A stretch of 64,000 nt of DNA from Erwinia oleae (GCF_000770305.1 NZ_JNVB01000027.1:1-64000); one strand, 5' to 3'. Numbered from the stretch's first letter, positions 41,353 to 52,300 are shown. Numbers and translations are program-made. The notes: generated by a model not told the origin, from the letters alone.

Positions 41353-41913
41353 TTAAAATCTTACATCGCCCGCTGATGGCGTGAGCTCACGCAGGAAAAC
41401 GTCGATCGTCGCCGCCAGAACGCTTCTTCTGTTGGTTCCCAGCGTTTCCTTAATCACCTCTCCGCTCAGATTACATACTGAGACAACATCCAGTTCAGAC
41501 GTCAGCGTGCCGATAAAAAGCGTCGGTGAGTGTTTGAGCCGGCGCTTCATCAGCAGGTGCCCAATCAGATTTTCCTGCACGCGGACAAAGTCCTCTTCAC
41601 TCCAGGTTTGCAGCAGCGTCACTCTCTCTCCGGCCAACTCAGCATGCATGTCACCGGCAAACTGCGTTGTGTACCAGGCCACAACCGAAGGCTGAAGGCG
41701 TATATCAAGCGCGCGCTCAACCGCATCCAGATTTTTTGCCAGCGTAAAAGGCTGCGGAAGCCAGTAAATCTCATCGGTCGTGGTGCTTTCAATACAGGGC
41801 GAAGGCACGCCAAAAAGTTCGCTGCTGGCAGGCGGATGCGCGCGCTCATGCTGCCATGCATCACAGTAGCGGCGGGTAAAATCGCTAAGGGCCTGAGCCG
41901 TTTCATCAATCAT
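41353..41913 (-). CDS. syd: SecY-interacting protein Syd
   Basis: A 186-residue peripheral membrane protein that binds SecY and may check translocon integrity. Matches the family through [23 protein letters not shown], the Y-W-L-P-Q-P-F segment and the [17 protein letters not shown] stretch. Length agrees with E. coli Syd (181). Divergent from queF; its 3' end almost touches the UvrY box upstream of csrB. Confidence 0.95.
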   Translation of the reverse strand: MIDETAQALSDFTRRYCDAWQHERAHPPASSELFGVPSPCIESTTTDEIYWLPQPFTLAKNLDAVERALDIRLQPSVVAWYTTQFAGDMHAELAGERVTLLQTWSEEDFVRVQENLIGHLLMKRRLKHSPTLFIGTLTSELDVVSVCNLSGEVIKETLGTNRRSVLAATIDVFLRELTPSAGDVRF

Positions 41914-42024
41914 TATTTTTTCACTCTCTGCTGCCTGAGTTACACTAGGTTTACGCCAGCCCGGGACAGCACCGCCGGTCTGCCCTTTTTTTTGCCAGGC
42001 CCAGGCTGGCCATAAGAGAATACG

Positions 42025-42870
42025 ATGTCTTCACAGAATTCGCATCAGGCGTTAAGCGGCCTGACGTTGGGAAAACCCACCGAATATCACGATACCTACC
42101 AACCCTCTTTACTCCAGGCGGTGCCGCGCAGCATGAATCGCGAGCCGCTTGGGCTTTTCCCGGAGAGCCTGCCGTTCCACGGCGCCGATATCTGGACCCT
42201 GTATGAACTCTCCTGGCTGAATGCCAACGGCCTGCCACAGGTCGCCCTGGGCGAAGTGACTCTGGACGCCAGCAGCCAGAATTTGATCGAATCAAAAAGC
42301 TTCAAGCTCTATCTTAACAGCTTTAACCAGACTCGTTTTGCCCATTGGGACGAGGTGCGCGCCACGCTGGAGCGTGACCTCCGCGCTTGTGCGCAGGGCG
42401 ACATTAACGTTGAGCTGTTCTCTTTGCAGACGATCGAGGGGCAGCCCGTGGGCCATTTCGCCGGTCACTGTATTGACGCGCAGGATATCGCGATTGATAA
42501 CTATCACTTCACCACCGACTATCTGGTTAACGCCACCCACCCGGAAAAGGTGGAAGAGCAACTGGTGAGCCACCTGCTAAAATCCAATTGCCTGATCACC
42601 AACCAGCCGGACTGGGGTTCGGTGCAGATTAGCTACAGCGGGCCGCGTATCGACCGCGAAGCGCTGCTGCGCTATCTGGTGTCGTTTCGGCATCACAATG
42701 AGTTTCATGAGCAGTGCGTGGAGCGGATTTTTAATGATATCCAGCGTTTCTGCCAGCCGGAGAGCCTCAGCGTTTATGCACGTTACACGCGTCGCGGCGG
42801 CCTGGATATCAACCCCTGGCGCAGCAACGGCGAGTTCAGCCCTGCGCGCTCGCGCCTGGCGCGTCAGTAA
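42025..42870 (+). CDS. queF: NADPH-dependent 7-cyano-7-deazaguanine reductase
   Basis: A 281-residue bimodular QueF (tunnelling-fold) enzyme reducing preQ0 to preQ1 in queuosine synthesis. The QueF motif is [17 protein letters not shown]-binding helix region in the second half, and the active-site Cys in a C-L-I-T-N-Q-P-D-W stretch. Full length for the two-domain form (E. coli 282). A perfect 16-bp palindrome TGCGTAGC-GCTACGCA (42883-42898) lies just after its stop. Confidence 0.97.
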   Translation: MSSQNSHQALSGLTLGKPTEYHDTYQPSLLQAVPRSMNREPLGLFPESLPFHGADIWTLYELSWLNANGLPQVALGEVTLDASSQNLIESKSFKLYLNSFNQTRFAHWDEVRATLERDLRACAQGDINVELFSLQTIEGQPVGHFAGHCIDAQDIAIDNYHFTTDYLVNATHPEKVEEQLVSHLLKSNCLITNQPDWGSVQISYSGPRIDREALLRYLVSFRHHNEFHEQCVERIFNDIQRFCQPESLSVYARYTRRGGLDINPWRSNGEFSPARSRLARQ

Positions 42871-43040
42871 ACGGGGCGTTTTTGCGTAGCGCTACGCATT
42901 GTTTATCACATCTGATATCTAATCTCGCTAAACACAACTATTCTGAGGACGGTTTATCCCGTCTCAGGGACATTTTATCTTCACGGCCTTTGCATCCGCC
43001 AGCCGTGAAGCGCCGCCCGGAGGGGCGTAAAGGAGTAGAT

Positions 43041-44405
43041 TTGATTACACATATCAGCCCGCTGGGCTCAATGGATCTGCTTTCGCAGCTTGAAGTGGAC
43101 ATGCTTAAGCAAACGGCCAGCAGCGATCTGTACCAGCTTTTCCGTAACTGTTCTCTTGCCGTACTCAACTCCGGCAGCCAGACCGACAGCAGCCACGAGC
43201 TGCTTGCGCGCTACAAAAATTTTGACATCAACGTGCTGCGCCGCGAGCGCGGCGTTAAGCTTGAGCTGATCAATCCACCGGAAGAGGCCTTCGTTGACGG
43301 GCGCATTATCCGCTCGCTTCAGGCGAACCTGTTCGCAGTGCTGCGCGATATTCTGTTCGTGAATGGAAAGCTGAACGGCGCCAGCCAGGCGACGCACCTG
43401 AGCAGCGATGATTCAGTGCATATCACCAATCAGGTATTTTCCATTTTGCGTAACGCGCGCGCGCTTCACGTTGGTGAAGAGCCCAACACCGTGGTGTGCT
43501 GGGGCGGTCACTCCATCAACCCCGTGGAGTATCAGTACTGTCGTAACGTGGGTTCGCAGCTTGGCCTGCGCGAGCTGAATATCTGCACCGGCTGCGGGCC
43601 GGGCGTGATGGAAGCCCCCATGAAAGGCGCCGCCGTAGGTCATGCGCAGCAGCGCTATAAAGAAGGCCGCTTTATCGGTCTGACTGAGCCATCAATCATC
43701 GCGGCAGAACCACCGAATCCGCTGGTGAATGAGCTGATTATCATGCCGGATATTGAAAAGCGACTGGAAGCCTTTGTGCGCATCGCTCACGGCATTCTCA
43801 TTTTCCCTGGCGGCGTCGGCACGGCGGAGGAACTGCTCTACCTGCTCGGCATTCTGATGAATCCACACAATAAGAATCAGGTGCTGCCGCTGATCCTTAC
43901 CGGCCCGAAAGAGAGCGCTGACTACTTCCGCGTGATGGACGAGTTTATTGTGAGTACGCTGGGCGAAGCGGCGCGCAAGCATTACACCATCATCATTGAC
44001 GACGCGGCAGAAGTGGCGCGGCTGATGAAAGACGCGATGCCGCGCGTAAAAGAGCATCGGCGGCAAACCGAGGACGCCTACAGCTTCAACTGGTCTATAC
44101 GTATTTCGCCCGATCTCCAGATGCCATTTGTGCCAACGCATGAAAATATGGCTGACCTGAACCTTTATCCAAACCAGCCAGCGGAACGGCTTGCCGCCTC
44201 GCTGCGCAGGGCTTTTTCAGGCATCGTGGCCGGAAACGTGAAGGATGTCGGCATCAAAGCCATCAAAGAAAAAGGCCCTTACCAGCTGCACGGCGACTCT
44301 GACATGATGCGCCGCATGGACGATTTGCTACAGGGATTTGTCGCTCAGCATCGTATGAAGCTGCCGGGCACCGCGTATATTCCCTGCTACAAAATCATCA
44401 AGTAA
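43041..44405 (+). CDS. ppnN: Pyrimidine/purine 5'-nucleotide nucleosidase PpnN
   Basis: A 454-residue LOG-type enzyme that splits nucleoside monophosphates into base and ribose 5-phosphate and is regulated by (p)ppGpp in E. coli. The catalytic motif is [16 protein letters not shown], with [14 protein letters not shown] before it. The start is set at TTG 43041 (giving [10 protein letters not shown]), 6 nt after AAGGAG. This yields exactly the E. coli length and N-terminus, although an open frame extends 53 codons upstream. Confidence 0.94.
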   Translation: MITHISPLGSMDLLSQLEVDMLKQTASSDLYQLFRNCSLAVLNSGSQTDSSHELLARYKNFDINVLRRERGVKLELINPPEEAFVDGRIIRSLQANLFAVLRDILFVNGKLNGASQATHLSSDDSVHITNQVFSILRNARALHVGEEPNTVVCWGGHSINPVEYQYCRNVGSQLGLRELNICTGCGPGVMEAPMKGAAVGHAQQRYKEGRFIGLTEPSIIAAEPPNPLVNELIIMPDIEKRLEAFVRIAHGILIFPGGVGTAEELLYLLGILMNPHNKNQVLPLILTGPKESADYFRVMDEFIVSTLGEAARKHYTIIIDDAAEVARLMKDAMPRVKEHRRQTEDAYSFNWSIRISPDLQMPFVPTHENMADLNLYPNQPAERLAASLRRAFSGIVAGNVKDVGIKAIKEKGPYQLHGDSDMMRRMDDLLQGFVAQHRMKLPGTAYIPCYKIIK

Positions 44406-44412
44406 CCCTAAC

Positions 44413-44430
44413 GGAGCGGCCAGCCGCTCC
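44413..44430. other. Hairpin between ppnN and xni
   Basis: GGAGCGG (44413-44419) pairs with CCGCTCC (44424-44430) around a 4-nt loop, 8 nt after the ppnN stop and 17 nt before xni. No T-run follows, so a transcript end here is possible but not shown. Confidence 0.5.
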
Positions 44431-44446
44431 TTATCAGACGCTGCTT

Positions 44447-45232
44447 ATGACTCTTCACCTGCTGATTGTTGATGCTCTTAATCTTATTCGCCGCATTCAT
44501 GCGGTTCAGGGATCGCCCTGCCAACAGGCATGCGTGCATGCGCTACAGCAGTTGCTGATGCACAGCCAGCCCACCCACGCTGTGGCGGTATTTGACGACG
44601 AAGAGCGTCGCGAAGGCTGGCGGCATCGGCTGCTGCCTGACTACAAGGCCGGGCGAACGCCAATGCCCGATTCGCTGCAACAGGAGATGCCCGCGCTGCG
44701 CGCTGCGTTTGAAAGCGCGGGCGTGCGCTGCTGGCACAATGCCGGCGAAGAAGCGGACGATCTAGCCGCTACGCTGGCGACGAAGGTGGCGGAAAGCGGC
44801 CATCAGGCCACTATCGTTTCTACGGATAAGGGATATTGTCAGCTTCTGGCGCCGCAAATTCTGATCCGCGACTACTTTCAGAAACGCTGGCTGGACGTGC
44901 CTTTTATCGCCAGCGAATTTGGCGTGACGCCAGCACAGCTGCCGGACTTTTGGGGACTGACGGGCATCAGCAGCAGTAAAATTCCCGGCGTGCCGGGCAT
45001 CGGCGCAAAAAGTGCTGCTGAGCTGCTGCAATCCTTTGGGTCGATTGAGGGTATTTACAAAAATATCCAGTCCGTACCAGAGAAATGGCGTAAGAAGCTG
45101 GAGCAGCATCGCGATGCGGCGCAGATCTGTCGGCAGGTCGCCACCCTAAAAACCGACCTGGCGCTGGAAGGAAACCTGAAGGATTTAAGATTGCCGCCCC
45201 CGCCCGCCGATCGAACGGGTTTACCGGACTAG
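44447..45232 (+). CDS. xni: Flap endonuclease Xni (ExoIX)
   Basis: A 261-residue protein of the 5'-3' exonuclease family, like the small domain of DNA polymerase I. Conserved acids occur in [31 protein letters not shown] and [11 protein letters not shown]; the helix-hairpin-helix is [17 protein letters not shown]. Acts on branched DNA flaps. The E. coli protein is 251 residues; the C-terminal tail here is slightly longer and Pro-rich. Ends 4 nt into convergent rlmM. Confidence 0.95.
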   Translation: MTLHLLIVDALNLIRRIHAVQGSPCQQACVHALQQLLMHSQPTHAVAVFDDEERREGWRHRLLPDYKAGRTPMPDSLQQEMPALRAAFESAGVRCWHNAGEEADDLAATLATKVAESGHQATIVSTDKGYCQLLAPQILIRDYFQKRWLDVPFIASEFGVTPAQLPDFWGLTGISSSKIPGVPGIGAKSAAELLQSFGSIEGIYKNIQSVPEKWRKKLEQHRDAAQICRQVATLKTDLALEGNLKDLRLPPPPADRTGLPD

Positions 45233-46323
45233 TCGCGACGACCCGGCGAGGCGCTCCAGATGCGGCGGATATGCACCGTCACCTCTTCACGATCGTGATA
45301 GAGCTGCCGCGCCTGGATCTGCGCGTTGATGCCGTTGGCTTTCAGCTTCTCATCGATCATCGCCAGGTTCTGTGAAACCTCTTCATAGCGTTTTTTCATC
45401 GGCAGCTTAAGATTGAAAATGGTTTCGCGGCACCAGCCGTTTACCAGCCAGTCCGCCATCAGATTAGCCACGCGAACCGGTTTTTCCACCATATCGCACA
45501 CCAGCCAGTAGATGTTGCTGCGCGTCGGACGGTATCTGAAACCATCTTCACGGTGATGGAAAACCTGCCCGGTATCCATCAGGCTCGGCGCCATCGGGCC
45601 GTTATCCACCGCGTGAACCATCATGCTGCGCTTCACTAACTGATAGGTCCAGCCGCCGGGGCAGGCGCCCAGATCCACCGCATACAGACCGCTGCCGAGG
45701 CGCTCTTCCCACTCATCGGCAGGCACGAAAACGTGAAAGGCCTCTTCCAGCTTCAGCGTGGATCGGCTTGGCGCATCGGCCGGGAATTTTAATCGCGGTA
45801 TGCCCATAAAGAATGGCGAATTGTTTTGCGGCAGCGAGTAGCCCACATAGCAGTGGCCAGGGGCGATGAAAAAGACATGCACCACCGGGCGCTTATTGCT
45901 CTCATAGTTGAGCAGAACGCCCGCCGAACGCAGGCTGGCTCGTAGCGGAACGGTGAATTTACGGCAGAACTTCAGCAGCTCTTTGCTTTCATTGGTGTCC
46001 GGCACCTCAACGCGCAGTTCACCGCCTTTCTCTACCGCCCCGGTAAGCATCGCCACCACCGGCGTAATGCGATCCTCAGAAGGAAGATCGCGCAGCAGTT
46101 CGCCTACCACCAGCATCTGACGAGAAAAAATAAGCTGGCTGAACGGCAGCGTGGCAATCAGCTTTTCCGCCTCGCCGGGCTGATAACACTCAAAAAGCAC
46201 ATAGCCGGAATCGTCTTTAACACGCGCAAAACCGAAGATTTCCAGGGCGGCGGCACGGGCGGTAATTTCCGCCGCGCACTCTTTCTCAAAACCCTGGCGG
46301 CAATAGAGTAAAACCTTATTCAT
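45229..46323 (-). CDS. rlmM: 23S rRNA (cytidine-2498-2'-O)-methyltransferase
   Basis: A 364-residue SAM enzyme with an N-terminal THUMP domain (about 1-110) and a C-terminal Rossmann-like methyltransferase domain. SAM motif [15 protein letters not shown] near 220, followed by VHAVDNGPM and [10 protein letters not shown]; the K-D-K-E catalytic set is consistent with K-L-P-M-K-K further on. Overlaps ygdD by 8 nt, which suggests coupling. Confidence 0.96.
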   Translation of the reverse strand: MNKVLLYCRQGFEKECAAEITARAAALEIFGFARVKDDSGYVLFECYQPGEAEKLIATLPFSQLIFSRQMLVVGELLRDLPSEDRITPVVAMLTGAVEKGGELRVEVPDTNESKELLKFCRKFTVPLRASLRSAGVLLNYESNKRPVVHVFFIAPGHCYVGYSLPQNNSPFFMGIPRLKFPADAPSRSTLKLEEAFHVFVPADEWEERLGSGLYAVDLGACPGGWTYQLVKRSMMVHAVDNGPMAPSLMDTGQVFHHREDGFRYRPTRSNIYWLVCDMVEKPVRVANLMADWLVNGWCRETIFNLKLPMKKRYEEVSQNLAMIDEKLKANGINAQIQARQLYHDREEVTVHIRRIWSASPGRRD

Positions 46324-46711
46324 GACGTTCTGCCTTCTTTTTCAGACGCAGCGCGCCAACTAACATTAACAGCCAGCCCACCAGGAAACAGGTGCCGCCG
46401 ACGGGTGTTACGTACACCCACAATTTAAGATGAGACAGCGCCAGACAATAAAGGCTGCCGCTAAAAAGCACCGTTCCCAGCGCGAGCAGCGCGCTGCTCC
46501 AGTAAAACCAGATATTGGCGCGCCGCAGCATGGCGGCAGCCAGCCCGATAATCGCCAGCGTATGGAAGCCCTGATAGTCCAGACCGGTTTTCAACCAGGC
46601 CATCTCAGTTGGCCCCAGAGACTTACTCAATACATGAGCGCCAAACGCGCCCAGCATGACAAACACCAGCCCGCTAATCGCTGAAAAAACCAGCATTGCA
46701 CGACTCGACAT
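46316..46711 (-). CDS. ygdD: DUF423 inner-membrane protein YgdD
   Basis: A 131-residue membrane protein with four predicted helices. Family features are [11 protein letters not shown], the [10 protein letters not shown] segment and [14 protein letters not shown]. Function unknown. I start at ATG 46711 (MSSRAML), which gives the E. coli length and a better-spaced GAGG; the ATG three codons upstream has the purine run directly against it. Lies between gcvA and rlmM on the same strand. Confidence 0.93.
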   Translation of the reverse strand: MSSRAMLVFSAISGLVFVMLGAFGAHVLSKSLGPTEMAWLKTGLDYQGFHTLAIIGLAAAMLRRANIWFYWSSALLALGTVLFSGSLYCLALSHLKLWVYVTPVGGTCFLVGWLLMLVGALRLKKKAERHE

Positions 46712-46769
46712 CACCGTCATCCTCTATGGTGGTACGCGCCGCCTCGGCCACGCGTAATAAATTCATTAC

Positions 46770-47687
46770 TCAGCTTTCATAACGAAAGCGAAACTTTTCC
46801 TGCTCGCTGGCCGCTTTTGCCAGAATCCACTGCCGGAAGGCGGCTATTTTACCCAGTTCTGCCTGGCTGTCATGACAAACCAGATAAAAAGCATGTTTGC
46901 TGACTAAAACGTCGTTAAACGGGCAGACCAGACGCCCCGCTTCGATCTCCGTTTGCGCCATCACGTTATTGGCTAATGCAATGCCCTGACCGTGGATCGC
47001 CGCCTGCAACACCATCGCGCTGTGGCTGAAAATCGGCCCCTGCTGCACGTTAATATGCGCCACGCCCAGCTGGCGGGTATAGGACTGCCAGTCGCGCCGT
47101 GACGCGTCATGCAACAGCGTGTGGTTAGCCAGATCTGCCGGCGTTTTTAGTGGGCGATCGCCGGTCAGCAGCAGCGGCGAGCAGACGGGCAAGAGATACT
47201 CGGCATAGAGTTTTTCCACCCGAAGGCCAGGCCAGTTGCCGCGCCCGTAAAAAATCGCCACATCGACATCGTCGGCCAGTTTCTCTTCATCGCGGTCAAC
47301 GGCCTGAATGCGTACGTCGATCCCCGGATAAGCTGTATTAAAGCTGGAAAGGCGAGGCACCAGCCACTGGATCGCAAAGCTCGGCAGCAGGCTGACGGTC
47401 AGCGCGCCCTTGGCGCTGCGTGCCTGAAGCCTGCGCGTGGCGTCATTGAGCGCGGTAAAAATGTCTTTGATATCGAGAGAGTAACTTTGCCCCTCTTCCG
47501 TGAGCAGCAGTGAACGATTACGGCGTCGGAACAGCTTCAGGCCAAGGAAATCTTCCAGAGATTTAATCTGATGACTGACCGCGGCCTGGGTCACGAACAG
47601 CTCCTCAGCGGCTTTGGTAAAGCTGAGATGACGCGCGGCAGCATCGAAAACGCGTAGCGCATTGAGTGGAGGAAGACGTTTGGACAT
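46770..47687 (-). CDS. gcvA: Glycine cleavage system regulator GcvA
   Basis: A 305-residue LysR-type regulator. N-terminal winged helix (about 5-64) with SFTKAAEELFVTQAAVSHQI, then the effector domain. It controls gcvTHP with glycine and purines as signals and activates the divergent small RNA gene gcvB. Sequence is nearly identical to E. coli GcvA over the DNA-binding domain. An ATTAG/CTAAT motif, the core of known GcvA sites, occurs at about 47745-47749 in the 130-bp region between gcvA and gcvB. Confidence 0.97.
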   Translation of the reverse strand: MSKRLPPLNALRVFDAAARHLSFTKAAEELFVTQAAVSHQIKSLEDFLGLKLFRRRNRSLLLTEEGQSYSLDIKDIFTALNDATRRLQARSAKGALTVSLLPSFAIQWLVPRLSSFNTAYPGIDVRIQAVDRDEEKLADDVDVAIFYGRGNWPGLRVEKLYAEYLLPVCSPLLLTGDRPLKTPADLANHTLLHDASRRDWQSYTRQLGVAHINVQQGPIFSHSAMVLQAAIHGQGIALANNVMAQTEIEAGRLVCPFNDVLVSKHAFYLVCHDSQAELGKIAAFRQWILAKAASEQEKFRFRYES

Positions 47688-47782
47688 GTTTACCGGATAC
47701 GTGAGTCAGCGAGTCAGACGCAAGGCGCCTTGTGGCACATTACGTATTAGTTTTTTTTATCCGAAGCATTATAAATTGTCCG

Positions 47783-47811
47783 TTGAGGATGCGCCAGCAA
47801 ATACCTATAGT
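47783..47811 (+). promoter_or_regulatory. gcvB promoter
   Basis: TTGAGG (47783-47788), a 17-bp spacer and TATAGT (47806-47811), 6 nt before the predicted gcvB start at 47818. A typical sigma-70 promoter. Confidence 0.85.
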
Positions 47812-47817
47812 TGCCGC

Positions 47818-48018
47818 ACTTCCAGAGCCGGAACGAAAAACGGTTTAAAGTTTGAGTTGTTACGCAGATTTTAGCGGTTTTTGGCTTGTGGTCGTGATGT
47901 TGTGTTTGCAATTGATCTGACGATTTTCAGATCCGGTAGCGTCGCTACCTTTTAACGTAAGATTTACCTGTCTGTCCAAAACGATTTAACAGCACCGCAA
48001 ATTGCGGTGCTTTTTTTT
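47818..48018 (+). ncRNA. gcvB: Small regulatory RNA GcvB
   Basis: A roughly 201-nt Hfq-dependent RNA. The 5' end ACTTCCAGAGCCGGAACG and the G/U-rich R1 region (TGATGTTGTGTTTGCAATTG, about 47897-47916) that pairs with transporter mRNAs are nearly the same as in E. coli. The stem GGTAGC-GTC-GCTACC follows, then the GTCTGTCC stretch. It ends in the terminator GCACCGC-AAATT-GCGGTGC with eight T (48011-48018). GcvB represses amino-acid and peptide uptake genes; GcvA activates it when glycine is ample. Confidence 0.96.
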
Positions 48019-48027
48019 ATCTGGAAC

Positions 48028-48252
48028 TTACTGGCCCATCTCTACCATCTCTTTAACATCAGAGCGGTTAATTTGCTGTTTGTTACCATTGGCATCCTTA
48101 TAGCTAATCATACCGGTATCATCATCAACGACAGGTTTGCCGTCGGCAACGATAGTGCGACCATCATTGGTATGCATAACATAGTTGCTGGAACACGCAG
48201 CCAGGGTAAAGGTCATGGCGCAGGCGGCCATAATAGCAGCTAATTTTTTCAT
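48028..48252 (-). CDS. ygdI: YgdI/YgdR family lipoprotein
   Basis: A 74-residue lipoprotein: signal peptide with lipobox T-L-A-A-C placing lipidated Cys at 20, then a small SH3-like domain with NYVMHTNDGRTIVADGKP and DANGNKQQINRSDV. Function unknown. It converges on gcvB with a 9-nt gap, so the gcvB terminator hairpin lies against its 3' end. About 219 bp without a gene separate it from divergent csdA. Confidence 0.95.
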   Translation of the reverse strand: MKKLAAIMAACAMTFTLAACSSNYVMHTNDGRTIVADGKPVVDDDTGMISYKDANGNKQQINRSDVKEMVEMGQ

Positions 48253-48471
48253 CTTTATATCTCCTTGCAGATAGAAGTGCGATAAACCACCCTAAGAGCG
48301 TAGCCTGAAAGTAAAACACAGCCAGCCGGAAGGTCTCTTATTTGCGGGTAATAGTCTAAACCTTGCATAATCCAGCATAACGCGCTTTGGCAACATTGCC
48401 AGAAAATGGCCTTTAATTCAGTCTGGTCCTGAACAATACCGCACTTATTCATTAATGATGCAGAGAAGAAA

Positions 48472-49680
48472 ATGACTCTATTTAACGTCACCGACTTTCG
48501 TCAGCAGTTCCCCGCGCTGAACGATGCAGGCGTTTACCTCGACAGCGCCGCCACCACGCTGAAGCCGCTGGCGGTGATTGACGCAACGCGCCAGTTTTAT
48601 AGTCTCAGCGCCGGCACGGTGCACCGCAGTCAGTTCGCTGAAGCACAGGCGCTGACAGAACGCTACGAGCACGCCAGAAGCCAGGTCGCTGGTCTGTTGA
48701 ACGCGCCTGACGCAAAAAATATTGTCTGGACTAAAGGCACCACCGAAGCCATCAATCTGGTGGCGCAGGGCTACTTTCGTCCCCGCTTACGGCCGGGCGA
48801 CGAGATTGTGGTCAGCGAGGCCGAGCACCACGCAAACCTGGTGCCATGGCTGATGGTCGCGGCGCAGACCGGCGCGAAGGTAATAAAGTGGCCGCTTGGC
48901 GACGATCGCCTTCCTGCTATCAACCAGCTCCCGGCGCTGCTCTCAGTGCGAACAAAAGTGCTGGCGCTGGGGCAGATGTCGAACGTTACCGGCGGTTGTC
49001 CGGATATTGCACGCGCCATTTCGCTGGCGCATCAGGCTGGCGCAAAGGTGATGATCGACGGCGCGCAGGGCGTGGTTCACGCGCCGCCGGATGTGACGGC
49101 GCTGGATATCGACTTCTACGCTTTTTCCGCCCACAAGCTCTATGGCCCGATGGGAACTGGCGTGCTGTATGGCAAAACGGCGCTGCTGGAAGAGATGCAG
49201 CCCTGGCAGGGCGGCGGCAAGATGCTAAGCGTCGTGAGCTTTGACGGCTTTACGCCGCAGCCGGTTCCATGGCGCTTTGAAGCGGGCACGCCAAACGTGG
49301 CGGGCGTAATCGGCCTGAGCGCCGCGCTCTCCTGGCTTGAAACGTGCGATATGACGGCGGCAGAGAACTGGAGCCGCGAACTGACCGACCGGGCAGAAGA
49401 ACGCCTCGCCGCCCTGCCTGGTTTCCGCAGCTTTCGCACCAGCGGCGCCAGCCTGCTCTCCTTCGATATTAAAGGTCTGCATCACAGCGATGTGGTCACG
49501 CTACTGGCGGAAAGCGGCATTTGTTTGCGTGCGGGGCAGCACTGTGCGCAGCCGCTGATCCAGGCGCTGGGCGTCAGCGGCACGCTACGCGCCTCTTTTG
49601 CCCCATATAATACGCATGCGGACGTCGAGGCGCTGGTTAGCGGCCTGGCCACCGCCGTTGATCTTCTGGGAGAGTCATGA
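48472..49680 (+). CDS. csdA: Cysteine desulfurase / cysteine sulfinate desulfinase CsdA
   Basis: A 402-residue class V aminotransferase-fold enzyme of group II desulfurases (SufS-like). PLP lysine K222 lies in [14 protein letters not shown] contacts in [11 protein letters not shown], and the catalytic Cys in RAGQHCAQP. It passes sulfur to CsdE for Fe-S work and for TcdA-dependent tRNA modification. ATG overlaps nothing upstream; its stop overlaps csdE by 4 nt. Confidence 0.97.
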   Translation: MTLFNVTDFRQQFPALNDAGVYLDSAATTLKPLAVIDATRQFYSLSAGTVHRSQFAEAQALTERYEHARSQVAGLLNAPDAKNIVWTKGTTEAINLVAQGYFRPRLRPGDEIVVSEAEHHANLVPWLMVAAQTGAKVIKWPLGDDRLPAINQLPALLSVRTKVLALGQMSNVTGGCPDIARAISLAHQAGAKVMIDGAQGVVHAPPDVTALDIDFYAFSAHKLYGPMGTGVLYGKTALLEEMQPWQGGGKMLSVVSFDGFTPQPVPWRFEAGTPNVAGVIGLSAALSWLETCDMTAAENWSRELTDRAEERLAALPGFRSFRTSGASLLSFDIKGLHHSDVVTLLAESGICLRAGQHCAQPLIQALGVSGTLRASFAPYNTHADVEALVSGLATAVDLLGES

Positions 49681-50120
49681 TGAGTAACGAACTGCTCGCT
49701 CCGCATCCTTTTGGCGATCTGATTACCATCGATAGCCTGAAGCTGGAATTTTCTGCCTTTACGCAATGGGAAGAGCGCTATCGTCAGCTTATTCTGTTGG
49801 GTAAGCAATTACCGCCGCTGCCGGAAGCGCTGAAGGTGGCTGAGATTGAGCTAAGCGGCTGTGAAAATCGCGTCTGGCTGGGGCATCAGTCGCTGGCGGA
49901 CGGCAGGCTGCATTTCTATGGCGACAGCGAAGGCCGTATCGTTCGCGGGCTGCTGGCGGTGCTGCTCACCGCCATAGAGGGCCAGCACGCGGAAACATTG
50001 AAGCACAACGATCCGCTGGCGTTGTTTGAAGCGCTGGGATTACGCAATCAGCTCAGCGCTTCGCGCAGCGCCGGACTGAACGCGCTGGCCGCCGCCGTTA
50101 CCCGCGCAGCGAATTCATGA
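49677..50120 (+). CDS. csdE: Sulfur acceptor protein CsdE
   Basis: A 147-residue SufE-type sulfur acceptor. The acceptor cysteine is C62 in [11 protein letters not shown]; other family segments are [17 protein letters not shown] and [12 protein letters not shown]. Forms the sulfur relay CsdA to CsdE, with TcdA (CsdL) encoded next door on the opposite strand. Starts inside csdA (ATGATGA) and ends 6 nt into tcdA. Confidence 0.96.
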   Translation: MMSNELLAPHPFGDLITIDSLKLEFSAFTQWEERYRQLILLGKQLPPLPEALKVAEIELSGCENRVWLGHQSLADGRLHFYGDSEGRIVRGLLAVLLTAIEGQHAETLKHNDPLALFEALGLRNQLSASRSAGLNALAAAVTRAANS

Positions 50121-50915
50121 TCGCGCGGCTTTCGCCAGCATTTTTTTCAGGACGTGAGAAACGGCGACAAAACCAAAAGTTGCCGTCACCATCGTCGCCG
50201 CACCGAAGCCAGAGGCGCAGTCCATTCTCTTGGGCCCTTCCGCCGTGCTGCGCGACGCGCACACCGAACCGTCCGGCTGCGGGTAAACCAGCGCTTCGGT
50301 AGAGAACACGCAGTCGATACCCAGCTTGCCTTTACTATTCTTCACGATGGCAAAATCGTGCTTCAACCGCTCGCGCAGTTTTGCCGCCAGCGGGTCCTGA
50401 ATGGTTTTCGCCAGGTCAGCAACCGTGATCTGCGTTGGATCGATCTGCCCGCCCGCGCCGCCGGTGGTCACCAGCGGGATCTTATTGCGTCGGCACCAGG
50501 CCAGCAGCGCCGCCTTTGGCCGCATGCTATCAATCGCGTCGATCACCCAGGTGAAATCTTTCGTGATCAGCCCGGCCACATTATCAGCGGTGATAAAATC
50601 ATCGACGCAGGTCACGCGACATTCGGGATTGATTGCCAGAATCCGCGCCGCCATGATCTCCGTTTTCGCCTGTCCCACCGTCTCTTTCATGGCATGGATT
50701 TGGCGGTTGGTGTTGGTGACGCAGACATCATCCATATCAATCAGCGTGATGGCGCCGATGCCGGTGCGTGCCAGCGCTTCGGCGGCCCAGGAGCCCACGC
50801 CGCCGATGCCGACAACGCAGATATGCGCATCGGCGAACAGGCGCAGCGCGTCCTGCCCGTATAGCCGCGCCGTACCGCCAAAGCGCTGAAGCCAGGCGTC
50901 AGAAAGAGAAGTCAT
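50115..50915 (-). CDS. tcdA: tRNA threonylcarbamoyladenosine dehydratase
   Basis: A 266-residue E1-like ThiF-family enzyme that cyclises t6A37 to ct6A in tRNA using ATP. The nucleotide loop is [20 protein letters not shown], followed by [15 protein letters not shown]; the M-D-C-A-S-G-F-G-A segment lies near the end. Start at ATG 50915 behind GAGGT, matching the family N-terminus ([14 protein letters not shown]); the longer frame adds 14 residues. Converges on csdE. Confidence 0.95.
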   Translation of the reverse strand: MTSLSDAWLQRFGGTARLYGQDALRLFADAHICVVGIGGVGSWAAEALARTGIGAITLIDMDDVCVTNTNRQIHAMKETVGQAKTEIMAARILAINPECRVTCVDDFITADNVAGLITKDFTWVIDAIDSMRPKAALLAWCRRNKIPLVTTGGAGGQIDPTQITVADLAKTIQDPLAAKLRERLKHDFAIVKNSKGKLGIDCVFSTEALVYPQPDGSVCASRSTAEGPKRMDCASGFGAATMVTATFGFVAVSHVLKKMLAKAARS

Positions 50916-50961
50916 TTTTACCTCAGAAATAGTGCGGGCCGCGCTTGCAGCCCACAAAGGG

Positions 50962-52095
50962 CTACTGGCTGAACGGCGAACTGTTTTGCGCGGTCGAGAA
51001 CAGCGGCGTTCCGGCGCCGGGCGCGGCGTTCAGCACCCAAACGCGGCCATAGTGGTTAAACCAGCCGGCCATATGCCCGGCCTGATCGCCGATGCCCTGA
51101 TAAATATCGAAGTGCTGTCCTTTAATGGCGCCGCCCACGTCGAGAGACACCATCATGCGCATCTCATATTTTCCGGTAAATTTACCGTTGTTGTCCAGCA
51201 GCGGAACTTCCGCCAGCAGCGCCGTACCCGGCGGGATCAGCGCGCGATCGGATGCAACAGAAGCTTTGGCGATCAGCGGAACGGCGCTGGCGCCGCGCAC
51301 CGGCGCGAAATCCTCTGGCTTGAAGAAAACAAAGGACGGATTCTGTTCCAGCAGTTCGCGCACTTCGGCCGGGCTGTGCTCCTCGCCCCATTTGCGGATA
51401 GCCTGCATCGACATATCTTCCCGCTTCACTTCGCCCCGGTCGATCAATACTTTGCCGATGCTGCGATAAGCATGGCCGTTTTTGCCGCCATAGCCGAAGA
51501 ACATCAGCGGACGACCATCGCCGTAGTCAACGTAGCCGCTGCCCTGCACGTCCATAATAAAGTTGTCCATCAGCGAATTGCTGTAGCCGATGACGTAACG
51601 CTCGCTCAGCGCGCCGCTGTAAATCTCTGCGCGGCTGGGCAGGCGTCCGCCACGGCTGCGCGGCGGCATACGATAAAGCGGATACTGGAACTCGCCCTGA
51701 CGGGTGTAGCGTGCCTGAATAACGGGCGTGTAGTAGCCGGTAAACTGGACGTTGCCATAGTTATCAGTACCTTCCATCTGGTAAGCATTCAGACCAAACT
51801 GGCGAAGCTGTCGCGTGTCGCCGCCGGCCATCAGCCAGCTTTGCAGCGCGTTGTAGGTGCTGGTATGACGTGAATAGAGCGCGGAGGAGGCATATCGCAC
51901 CTCCATCACCTGATCGACAAAATCTTTTCCGTTTACCGGTCGGCCTTTCGCATTAGGCTGGTTCACCAGGCCCAGCGGCGCTTCCAGCTTGCCGTCTTTA
52001 TATTGCTGCCCACGATCGGTCGGTTTTGATGAACACCCGGCCAGCACGGCGATAACCAGCCCGGTGACCGCATACTTTGCCCAATTTCCTTTCAT
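50962..52095 (-). CDS. mltA: Membrane-bound lytic murein transglycosylase A
   Basis: A 377-residue outer-membrane lipoprotein that cleaves peptidoglycan glycan strands to 1,6-anhydromuropeptides. Lipobox V-L-A-G-C puts the lipid on Cys21. The MltA barrel domain includes GYYTPVIQARY and SGYVDYGDGRPLMFFG, and the C-terminal 3D domain has MVSLDVGGAIKGQHFDIYQG with the catalytic Asp. Start at ATG 52095 (MKGNWAKYAV); the frame extends 37 codons further without a signal-peptide pattern. Confidence 0.96.
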   Translation of the reverse strand: MKGNWAKYAVTGLVIAVLAGCSSKPTDRGQQYKDGKLEAPLGLVNQPNAKGRPVNGKDFVDQVMEVRYASSALYSRHTSTYNALQSWLMAGGDTRQLRQFGLNAYQMEGTDNYGNVQFTGYYTPVIQARYTRQGEFQYPLYRMPPRSRGGRLPSRAEIYSGALSERYVIGYSNSLMDNFIMDVQGSGYVDYGDGRPLMFFGYGGKNGHAYRSIGKVLIDRGEVKREDMSMQAIRKWGEEHSPAEVRELLEQNPSFVFFKPEDFAPVRGASAVPLIAKASVASDRALIPPGTALLAEVPLLDNNGKFTGKYEMRMMVSLDVGGAIKGQHFDIYQGIGDQAGHMAGWFNHYGRVWVLNAAPGAGTPLFSTAQNSSPFSQ

Positions 52096-52259
52096 TCTTC
52101 TTTTTACCTTTTTACGCCATTCGCGACCGAAGATAGCAAAGCGTCTGACAGAATTAAACGTGCTCGCTGAAATGTTGTCCAAACAAGGATAACAATGCGG
52201 CAACATGCGGAGAAATTAGGCAATTAGCGCTATTTTATCCACTTTATTGCAAAAGGGGG

Positions 52260-52287
52260 TTGCATCAAAAACGAGGCAGCGTATAGT
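52260..52287 (+). promoter_or_regulatory. Promoter of the initiator tRNA genes
   Basis: TTGCAT (52260-52265), a 16-bp spacer and TATAGT (52282-52287), followed by a G+C-rich discriminator (GCGC). A strong stable-RNA type promoter 13 nt before the first tRNA. Confidence 0.7.
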
Positions 52288-52300
52288 GCGCATCCACGGA

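Noticed and set aside
42025..42870. Possible preQ1 riboswitch before queF, queD or queE
   Set aside because: I found no small H-type pseudoknot pattern in the leaders, and such riboswitches are not typical of enterobacterial queuosine genes.
42882..43040. N-terminal extension of ppnN
   Set aside because: The extra residues overlap a palindrome after queF and do not match the family; TTG 43041 has a proper ribosome site and gives the family length.
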